From NCBI RefSeq assembly GCF_050908995.1, contig NC_135133.1:620001-684000 (forward strand): 64,000 nucleotides of DNA, in the 5' to 3' direction. Source of the DNA: Andrena cerasifolii (Eukaryota > Arthropoda > Insecta > Hymenoptera > Andrenidae). Below the pieces are notes generated by a model. That model saw only the letters and a list, made by a program, of their open reading frames with translations, ran no database searches and was not told where the DNA came from. The position numbers and the translations under genes were made by a program. Numbering within the stretch: the first letter of the stretch is position 1; the number at the start of each line of letters is the position of its first letter. This document shows positions 55,194-64,000 of the stretch, piece after piece.

Positions 55194-57284
55194 CAGAGAT
55201 GAGCATTATAACCCGAGCCAATTTTTATTTGAAACGTGGGGAATTCAATTGTCGGCCATGAATAATTTTCTCGTGTTTATTCGTACTTTCTCGACTAAAT
55301 ATATGATTCGCAACTAAAGTACTAATAAATACGAGAAAATTATTCATGGTCGACGGATGAAAGGCTTTCGACTAAAAATATGAGAAAAAATTATTTATTT
55401 TAAAATTTAATTATAAAAATTATATATAGTACATCCTGCTCCTCCTCTTCCTCCTCTGCCTCCTCTTCCTCCTCTCCTACCGTTTCCTCCTCTCCTACCG
55501 CTTCCTCCTCTTCCTCCACTTCCTCTTCGTCCTCTTCCTCCTCTTCCCCCTCCATATTTTAATTTCCTCAGCTCCTTTTTGAGCTCGCTGTTCTGTAATA
55601 TGAAAAATAAACATAAATCTAAAAACTTTCATGAGAATGTAAGAAATGTTTGCGCGAGATCGTCTACGTATCTACATACCTGCTTTTGACATTGCAATGT
55701 CACCTCCAACCACCTGGATATTGACGGAGTCGGTTCTCTCAGCCGACTCCGTCGCGAGGACGGAGTCGGCTCTCTTCGCGGACTCCGTCGCGAGGACGGA
55801 GTCGGCTCTCTTCGCGGACTCCGTCGCGAGGACGGAGTCGGCTCTCTTCGCGGACTCCGTCGCGAGGACGGAGTCGGCTCTCTTCGCGGACTCCGTCGCG
55901 AGGACGGAGTCGGCTCTCTTCGCGGACTCCGTCGCGAGGACGGAGTCGGCTCTCTCCGCGGCGGAGTCTGGTCACTCGTTCGACTCCGCCTTCGCGACGG
56001 AGTCATTTCTTTCTCCTCAGCCATCTTATCCTTTCCTTTATCTGACATCTAAAACAGAGTCGAAGAAACAGTGAAAAAACTATTTCTTTTACATTAGAAA
56101 TGTTACATTCATATTTAATTATTTATAGTTCTAGAAATAATCCAATTTATACCGTGTTTGAACTCTTTTCAATCGAATGGATCTCGCAAGTTTATTAATA
56201 ATCCATAAATTCTAAAAGTCGGAAAAATCTTCGTCGGAAAAATTTCGAATACTATAAAAAAGCTACGGTTTTGGAAGTTTGATGGACATTAATTTATTTA
56301 TTGGTTAACTTTAGATAGATTGTGAAAAACTGACGATGTTTCTTACATTTGTTTACTAGAAAATGCAAATAAACCGGAACACAAAATCACAATATCTTTT
56401 GCAAAACAAAATTTGATTATTATTCTTGTAATTATTATCATAGCAAATTCTATTCAGTTTAATATACCCGAATTACCCATGCTAACTGTATGCGGATTTT
56501 CGTAAATGTAAAATCGTACTATCGGTCTATTTATATTTTCGTGGAAACAAGTGTAAAATACATCGTCATCTTTACATAATTTGTTTAATTTTAACTAATA
56601 AATCAGTTAATATCTGAAATATACTCGAAACCCTTGCTTCTTTTTGCGTTTTTGCTTTAAATGTTTTAAATTTTGCAAGTGTACGAAGACGTTCGTGACT
56701 GACTGTATACTGTACGTATACCGTTACATTCAATTAAATTTGATGTGGCCAATTTTATAGTGTCCGTATTTCTGAAAACTTGTCCGTAAATAAGACCAAT
56801 AGGACTATATCCACATTTTTTTCAAAATTTTCAGTAACGCCGTGCTACTATGAAATTGTAGTTGTTCAGAACAATTGCAAAATCAATGGTCAAAAATTTG
56901 TCTTCTTTAACTGAAATAATTTGTATTATGTAAGAGACGCGGCATCGCCGCGTGGTGATCACCGACGGGTCCGTACGACACGGCATTGTTGGACGTGCGG
57001 CATTGCGTTTTCGTAGAAGTCGCGTGACAAAAGAACGCGGATCACGCGGTCGCGACCGAAAAGTCGAACAAACTGCGGACAAAGATGAAAACCTTATTCG
57101 ACAGTTCGAATAAAAGATCCTCGAAAACAGAAATTATCTTTCGACTAAATTCACTTCGAATAAATTTATTTATCCGTGATGTTTCGAATGGAGATAAATC
57201 GTGTTATTCAAAGTTGCGAATAACGAATAAACGTAAAGTATCTTTTATTCGAGTATATCTAGATATTATTTTTGCCCATCTCTG
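55194..57284. mobile_element. 2.1-kb TIR element carrying an RS-repeat/RGG gene
   Basis: Bounded by CAGAGATGAGCA (55194-55205) and TGCCCATCTCTG (57273-57284), terminal motifs of the kind found on hAT-like insect elements. No 8-bp target duplication was found, so the border is provisional. No transposase is encoded; the only gene is the leftward two-exon one. Confidence 0.55.
55407..56048 (-). CDS. Arg/Ser/Pro-repeat protein with RGG tail, two exons
   Basis: Exon 1 (56048-55680) starts at ATG and ends CAAAAGCAG|GTATGT; exon 2 (55592-55407) follows a CATATTACAG acceptor, and both are phase 0, giving 184 aa. Exon 1 is charged at the start (SDKGKDKMAEEKE), then has about six copies of a 12-residue unit RREPTPSSRRSP encoded by 36-bp tandem repeats. 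Exon 2 begins with a helical NSELKKELRKLKY and then a long Gly/Arg run of RGG-type triplets. RS and RGG stretches are typical of RNA-binding or splicing-associated proteins; TP and SP sites suggest phosphorylation. The whole gene lies inside a TIR-bounded element. No known family was recognised. Confidence 0.65.
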
Positions 57285-57321
57285 GTCTACATGAGAATGA
57301 ATACACGAATCTCTGAGCGTG

Positions 57322-57640
57322 AAGCTGCATATCGACATTGCGAGGCTGCCGCGCGAGGCACGCTTCGCGGAGTGGAGAGTCTGGAGACTACCTCGATCAT
57401 GATCACTTTGCGAGGGAGGCGCGTGCGACAGTCTCGCGCTACCTCCAGCAGGATATTTGCGTCGCCCGAGCCATGCGATTTGTGATCATGGGGCTGCGAG
57501 GCACCTTTGAGCACGTCGAAAAATCGACTGCTGATGCCTCGTAAAATAAACATGGTCGAGGTAGTCTCCAGACTGTCCACTCCGCGAGGTGTGCCATGCG
57601 AAGCAGCCTCGCAATGGCGATACGCAGCTTGAGAAACACG
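57322..57640. repeat. Inverted-repeat element
   Basis: Arms with GAGTCTGGAGACTACCTCGA (left, near 57378) and TCGAGGTAGTCTCCAGACTG (right, near 57554) and flanking GCGAGGCTGC/GCAGCCTCGC are inverted. The loop is about 130 bp. The open frames on both strands reflect the palindrome. Confidence 0.85.
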
Positions 57641-57659
57641 CGGACACTCAAACAATCAC

Positions 57660-58652
57660 AGTTCACACGATAGATTTTGCACAAAAAATTACAACAATAC
57701 TATGACGGTAATCGGAAACTTTACCCGGAATATGTCTAAATACAGTCTTGGTTTGGAAATAAAATGTAAAAGTATGTCAGTTATTATGAAAGTGGCGTCG
57801 GTCGAAATTTAAAAAGGAAAGAAATTGAACTTTACGTTTATCATATATCACGTTGATAGAATACATAAGAAATAAGTGAAATGTAACAAACGAAAAATTT
57901 GGACGTGGCCCACTTTCAGAATAACCGGCACATATAGTGAAAAAGACAGGGATAGCAAGCGCGAAGGTACTTACGATCTGTACTGGTTGGCAGTCGCTTT
58001 TTTTCTGACGCTCGAGCCTTTGCTACCCTCAAGGGTGGACAGGGCCCAAATTGCCTTTCTCACTCCCTCAAGATTTTGTATTTCACTCGCACCAAGGACC
58101 GAGCAGAGCGTCATCGGCCCGCGTAAAAGTTCGAATGCGCAAAGGTTTGAAAACGCGGCGCGTGCTCGCGCATACTTGCGGGTGTTCCTTCATCACCGTC
58201 AGGCAAATGGGAAAGGATAATGGTAGAACGAAATATGAATTCCTCGCTAATAAAGTCGGTGATACGTCAAAAGAGTATGCACAGGATAATCAAAAATTCT
58301 TTCCTGTGCACATTTCTGAGCACCAGACAGTATTCCCGGAAATAGATATACAATCTACGTAAATGTATCAGCATACCACCAATCCTAATGAGAAAGAGAG
58401 GAACAGGACGCGTATATCCGTCCCTTTCCCACCATTTTCTGTTTAGCCTCTCAGCATCTGTAACCAATGCACCGACAACGCTAGCTGATCAGTTTCTTGT
58501 CGTTTGCACTACGGTGAAGACGGAGAAAGCAATCGGGCTTTTATTTGATGCGCGGATATTGATATATGGAATATTCATAATTTGTGAATTGTTCCATTTC
58601 CGCGTGGTTCGTCACTGTAGTGTTGATAAGTGTGTGTGATCATTCCATTGCC
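57660..58652. other. Upstream region of the gene starting at 58653
   Basis: No other gene is supported. It may hold the promoter and 5' UTR of the gene below. Overlapping short frames at 57876-58362 and 58388-58639 show no recognisable content. Confidence 0.35.
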
Positions 58653-61600
58653 ATGGAATCAAAGAATGAAGCCGCAGATGCCAGAAACCAGCGCAATTCG
58701 AAGGGTGATATAAAAAGGAAGCGCCCTATGCTATCTGTAAAGCGTTTGTCCAGAAAAAATAAAAAACGTCTAGAAAGGTAAGTTACGTTTTATGGTACAG
58801 ATTTGTATGAAGTCATAGTTTGAGATGTAGTAGTAGTAGTAGCACGGTATTTTATTGTATATAATATAGTATTATTCATATTCTTGAAATATGTATGTAT
58901 ATCAACACAGCTATCTTTCACGCTTTACGTACGCATATTCTATGCTATGCGCACCGCAACGCATGTTCATCATTATTTAATTAATTAATAATCCGATTTA
59001 TATCGTGTTTGGACTCATTTTGATGTGAAAAAATGTCAACAGCACGTTCCTGCAACTTTCATGCCGATGAGACGAAATGTAGAAATTTTAAATTTCGTTA
59101 TATATGTTATAGAAACTATATGCGTTTTATTAGCATAAAACTTTCAAACTATCCGCGTTTCGTTAGGTATGCTTCCTTTATAATGCAGTTGCGACTATTT
59201 CAATCGTTGTACGTAGCTTCGAATGGATGAAACATGCACTTTAAATTCTATTTATGTGACGTAGAAGATAATGTTTAAAATTAGCGACAGTCATCAATGA
59301 TTTGCGATTCGATGTTCAGCATATGTAGTTACTCGTGGAATACGAAATACACAGTGCTTTTTCTTTTGTTGAATTTTGTCCGCAATATATACGTCCATGT
59401 GTATCTTCAGCAAAATTCTTTCATTGAAAAGCGCATTCTTCGAAACATTCTCCAGGCCTCACTGGAAACCTTTGGCCCACTCCGGGCAATGTTTATGACT
59501 TCTAAAGTACCCTCCACTTGTGGATACTACTACGCTGAAAGCGAATTCTATTTCGTAGCAAGATATTTTCACACAGATTTTCTCGTACACGTTACACGAT
59601 GTAATATCGGTTTCGACCAAAAATGGTCGACATTATATCATATTTGCTCTCATCATAGGATCATTCCACGTGAACTCGGACACTTTTCGGAGTAACATTT
59701 CGGATTTTGGTACAACTTGGATATGTTGTAGTTTATTAACATATCTCGAAGAATTTTTGAAAATTTAAAAAATTGTGGATGTTGCAGCTCTTTGAAATGT
59801 AGTGTTTACTTTTTTCCAAAAATTGTAACTTTTGAACTAAGAAACCGATAAAAATGACCTTTGGGTGCTTACACTGGAGATATAAGAGTACCTAATAAAA
59901 ATTATTAGGAAGGTCACCTTCGATTCACGGAAAATATCGCGAACACCAAAAGATGATAGACCGTATTATGTTGTGTATAAAAAACAGAAGAAAATTTTCC
60001 TTCTTCAGTTTTTTACAAATACTTATCATATTATAGAACACTGTATAAGAATAGCAGATATAGCCGCTTGGCCGCTGCGAGTATCGCACGGCTCAGTCAG
60101 TCGAGCCGGTGCGATTTGACGCAGCATTACATTCAATTAATTTTCATTTGGCCAATTTTTAAATGCCCACGTTTTTTAAAACATGTCCGTAAAGAGGACA
60201 AACAGGGCTATATCCTCCTATTTTTTCAAATTTTTAAAAGGGTGCCTTCAATTGTAAAACTGCATTTGTTTACAAGAATTGCAAAATAAATGGTCACAAA
60301 TTCGAAGTAAAATAATTTTTATTAGGTACTCTTATATCTCCAGTGTAAGCACCCAAAGGTCATTTTTATCAGTTTCTTAGTGCAAAAGTTACAATTTTTG
60401 GAAAAAAGTAAACACTACATTTCAAAGAGCTGCAACATCCACAATTTTTTAAATTTTCAAAAATCCTTCGAGATATGTTAATAAACTACAACATATCCAA
60501 GTTGCACCAAAATCCGAAATGTTACTCCGAAAAGTGTCCGAGTTCACGTGGAATGACTCCATAACCAGGAAAATGTTATGAATATTTGAAAGAAATGTTT
60601 ATGCAGAAAAAATTAAACGTAAAAAAGTTGAGCCGTTATTGCTATTGAAAGATTGTTGTGTATCTGCAGGGTTGCCAGCAACATTACGCAGGACCGTTTA
60701 TTTAGCGGAGAGGAACATCTACAGGAGTGGTTGTAACGTGTGCGTGATGACGTCACTGACGCACACGTTACCACCACTCGTTTAGGTGTTCCCCCTCCGC
60801 TAAATAAGTGGTCCCGCATAACGTTGCACTGGCAACACTGTGTATCTGTGTTAGCAGCCGAGGCGCTGGCTTTATTTCTCGACTGCTACGACCTTCATTC
60901 TATCCTTCTCTTTTACGACCCATTGACAGCGACGAAGTAACCGCGAGCATCGGAGAATACCGTTCGTTGAATACCTATACCTAGAGGGACGATGAGACAG
61001 AATTTATTGAATACGTGTAACACTGTCCCCTTTTTAATGTTTTCTTACTTACAAATTACTCCAATAAGTGAAAATTGTTTAATACATTCCTGTTTAGTAT
61101 CAGTCCCATCCGACATAATGGTACAAACTTTTTTTTAAAGAATGAAGTACTGGAAGCGATGTCAAGGTCCAGTTAGTTTTTGTAATAGAACAGTATATTC
61201 TTTTATTGACGTGTCACAGGATGGTATTTCGATTTCTCGCTATGTATCTATGTTGGGATTTCGTCCGGGTAATATGTAATCGGTATCCCCACCGATGTGT
61301 AGGGTTGACTTAATCTACAATAAACAAACGTAACGGTCCCGTTTCCTGGCAATATCGATCGTGAAATTTTTCATGCATTCCTGAGTACCACAAACATCTA
61401 TCCGGACGTAAGAAAACTAATTATATTTGTTCTGACTCAAGCTAAAATCCAACTGACCCCAAGGGCCGTACAGGCAAAAATTTTGCCCATCTGTGCTACA
61501 GGCAGGCAGCCCTTGCCGAAAAATCGAAAACAATTCTTCGCGCGCCCCCATCGACTCGCCTTGTGCGAGGGTAACGAAAGTCGAGGTCAGTACCACGCTT

Positions 61601-61994
61601 TCGAAAAGCTATCTAAACAGACAGGGTGATGTGCTGGAAAGCGTGCTCGTGGACGAGAACCAGACGGATCTACAACATCGGCGCGGTCAAGTAGGGTTTA
61701 TTTCGCGAAAGGCAAACGACACGTGTTTCTCGGACCCTTCGTTTCTTCGTTATTTTACAACGTTCCATAAAACGAAAGACCACCCTGCAGCCCCTCGTTG
61801 AATTGAGGTACAACGTTAAAAATATGACAATGATTTGGATTTCCGGTCTATCCTCTCTGCGGAGTATTGTCTGAATGCGCAAAAGGACAAAATGTTTTTT
61901 TGGCAATATTTTTATTTCTTCAGGGTATAATTTATTAGAAATATGGTCCTGTGTGTCATGTACAATGCTGTACCATTTCAATTGTATTATTACC

Positions 61995-62075
<81 letters not shown>

Positions 62076-64000
62076 ACAGTATTCTAGACATTCAAGGAGG
62101 GTCATTCCACGCGAGTTTAAAAATTTTCAAGATTGTGGAAATTGACTGTTTTCAATTATAACTGTTGAACAAAGAGACAGGTAAGAATGTGCTTTTGAGT
62201 GCTTACACTGGGGAAAAGTACCCAATAAAAATGATGTCTCTTAAAAAAAAAAATTTTAGACCATTCCTTCTGAAATTGTTTTAAACAAATGCAATTTTAT
62301 ACTAGCAAGGCACTATTTAAAAATTTGAAAAAAATGAGGATACAGCCGTACTTGTGCTCTTTATGGTCACGTTTTCAGAAACGCGAACACTTTAGAATTG
62401 GTGGCATGAAAATTAATTGAATGTGACGCTGCGCCGTCCAGCACCGGCTCGACAGACTCAGCCGTGCGTGCTACAATATACAACTATCTATTTCTTTCAT
62501 TCATAATCTTCGGTGGCCTTGAAAGTCATAGCACACCATATGGTTGAATTTGTCTTGACAGTTATACACTTTCATATCGGGTCATTCTTACCTTTCTCTT
62601 AGTTCAACAGTTATAATTGAATGGAAACAAAGTCAATTTCCACAATGTTGAAAATTTAAAATATGCTTTGAAATACATTTATGTATCACTAAAGACTACA
62701 ACATATGCAAGTTTCACAAAAATCCCAAATGGTACTCCGAAAAATGTCCGATTTTGCGTTGAATTACCCAGGATTGAAATGCGAAAAGTATTCTTTTTCA
62801 CACGCGGTCAAGTGCACGCGTGCCTCCGCACACACACAGCCGCGTATCGCAGCACAGCATGTCTGCTTGTGGCTGCCTCCGCTTGCGAGTAGCAGAGACG
62901 GTTGTGCAGATGTGTGCGTGTGAAAAGAAAACGGGCCAAAAGTGCATGTCCTTCGGTTTGCGTAGCGAGGGGATCACGTTGTCTAAGAAGAACATTTGTA
63001 TCACGTCCTTCTTCGTATCGCGAAGATAAATTAGAATGATATTCACAGTAATGCAATAACAATATTTTCATGAACATAGCATCGTAACATTTGTGATGTT
63101 TCTGTAATGATAAATGACACCAAACACGGTATAATTTGAATAACACATATTTAGTGGTAATATGTTTCGGCCGCAGAGAAGTATAGCGAATGAAAAAGTT
63201 GAAGACAATCGGCAGTCCTTTTTTCCACTCGCTCTCTTCTCCTACGTTCGAGGCTTTTATCGACAAACTTCTAAAAATATAGGAACCACAGTAACATCTC
63301 GATTAGGGTTTAAAATCATGACTATGTATGATTGGTGTTAATTTATATCACCCTTAGTTGGAGTGTTCCCTCTTGGAACCAGTGAAGCGTGTAATATGGC
63401 TCGGGGGCCGATCGTATAACCCGATCCGAAATTGAAAATCGGTGAGAGACAACACCGATACAAACGAGGTTCACAATTAAAAGTATTTTATTTTTGGCTC
63501 TCTTTATAAATTGTTTACCAACATATTTGTGAGGACTTTCTGATTAAAATGACACCAAACACGATATGGTTTGGATAATTATATAAATATAAACGATTCG
63601 TATTCACGATAAGTAAAAGTTGTCCGATTTATGTTGTATTTGGTATCATTTTAATTAGGAGATTGTAACAAACATGTTGGTAGAAGTTTCATGAAAATGA
63701 AACCAAAAATACAAATTTTAAATTTTGATTGCGTTAGTATTGTCTCACACGTACAGGGGTATCGTTCCGAGGCTTTCGCTTACATCGAGATTTTACTGTA
63801 TATCTTCTTTTACTATGCTTGATTTTCTTTTCTGCTGTATGTTTTTCTTATTTCTATATATGTGCCACGTGTCACTGATTATTGACTCTTTACGTGCAGG
63901 CAACGATTGAAGAACACAGCGTGCCTCACTGTAATTCAGGATACCGTGGCGGAAGCAGGTATCTCATACGGAACACATCCAAGCACATCTGCTGCGGATG
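58653..64000 (+). CDS. Basic protein of unknown function, first two coding exons, runs off the window
   Basis: ATG 58653 in the context GCCATGG opens an exon ending CTAGAAAG|GTAAGT at 58777. The next exon starts after TTTACGTGCAG at 63900 and stays open to the window edge. The junction is phase 2 and gives a sensible continuous frame (RLER|QRLKNTACLTVIQDTV). The N-terminus is hydrophilic with strong basic clusters (KRKRP, RLSRKNKKRLE), which would suit a nuclear protein, then an Ala/Thr/Ser segment. The intron of about 5.1 kb contains several MITEs and a (CT)n tract. No family is recognised from the 75 residues seen. Confidence 0.5.
59659..60560. mobile_element. Inverted-repeat MITE, TCATTCCACGTGAACTCGG family
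   Basis: Arms of about 240 bp: GGATCATTCCACGTGAACTC at the left, inverted (GAGTTCACGTGGAATGACTCC) at the right. Related copies lie at 62099-62771 and, in part, 53480-53680. No coding content. Confidence 0.85.
60667..60840. repeat. Near-perfect palindrome centred on TGACGTCA
   Basis: Arms of about 85 bp (AGGGTTGCCAGCAAC left, GCACTGGCAACACTG right) fold back with almost no loop; the centre is TGACGTCA at 60748-60755, a CRE-type site. Probably a MITE. Confidence 0.85.
60861..61997. other. Gene-free intronic stretch
   Basis: Mixed sequence with a 102-codon open frame at 61493 that has no recognisable content. I see no supported element. Confidence 0.35.
61998..62077. repeat. (CT)n microsatellite
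   Basis: About 80 bp of CT dinucleotides with one short CCCCCC interruption at 62045-62050. Confidence 0.97.
62099..62771. mobile_element. Inverted-repeat MITE, second copy of the 59659 family
   Basis: Left arm GGGTCATTCCACGCGAG and right arm ending TTGCGTTGAATTACCC, with shared internal phrases (TGTGGAAATTGACT, AGTACCCAATAAAAATG). More diverged than the copy at 59659. Confidence 0.75.
62772..63899. other. Gene-free intronic stretch
   Basis: Contains repeated phrases such as AATGACACCAAACACG (63113 and 63548) with nearby inverted-looking partners (GGTATCATTTTAATTA near 63642), suggesting old nonautonomous repeats. No gene supported. Confidence 0.35.

Noticed and set aside
55646..56074. 142-codon plus-strand frame with Thr-Glu-Ser-Ala repeats
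   Set aside because: The minus strand has a start codon, matched splice sites and an RGG second exon; the plus frame is the complement of those repeats.

Overview
The window looks like repeat-dense, probably heterochromatic DNA from an insect. Arthropod-specific R1 and R2 retrotransposons sit in their classical 28S rDNA sites, introns are short (75-80 bp) with GT-AG borders, there is a Tret1-type sugar-transporter exon, and many nested DNA transposons. An ant or other hymenopteran is my best guess, but nothing here proves it. Almost nothing is ordinary single-copy host sequence.

Layout. (1) About 292-11937 is a Maverick/Polinton with a virus-like gene set. A leftward block (814-4896) holds an RNase-H-like unknown, a double jelly-roll major capsid candidate, a small protein, a penton-type minor capsid protein, a phospholipase-A2/hydrophobic/adenain-type protease fusion and another small protein. 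A rightward block (4994-8235) holds the packaging ATPase, a frameshifted unknown, a coiled-coil fibre-like protein and a chromodomain integrase. The leftward protein-primed DNA polymerase B (8548-11937) contains a 79-bp intron and is cut at its 5' end by a mariner-like repeat. (2) 12676-22662 is a pair of 2.17-kb inverted repeats. Each arm carries a Polinton-end tract and a 206-codon gene; between them lie a dead Tc1/mariner transposase and a sugar-transporter terminal exon. (3) 22943-32730 is a scrambled rDNA segment: the 3' end of an R2-like element joined to the 28S 3' end, intergenic spacer, a long R2 copy with 28S-derived repeats in its 5' region and five covarying hairpin repeats in its 3' UTR, exactly 74 bp of 28S, a 5'-truncated R1 with a 16-bp target duplication, then a second R1 cut by a gypsy fragment. 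(4) 34654-57285 is nested transposons: fold-back elements, an LTR element with 57-bp repeats, a Helitron remnant, an array of eight covarying hairpins, a DNA transposon with an intact five-exon DUF4806 gene, and a 2.1-kb TIR-bounded element carrying a two-exon gene for an Arg/Ser/Pro-repeat plus RGG protein. (5) 58653-64000 is the start of a spliced gene whose 5.1-kb intron is filled with MITEs.

The Polinton genes fit capsid assembly, maturation, packaging, replication and integration of one element. The rDNA retroelements are parasites of the rRNA genes. Everything else is mostly nested insertion history. No computation was run; similarity calls come from reading the sequence and translations by eye.
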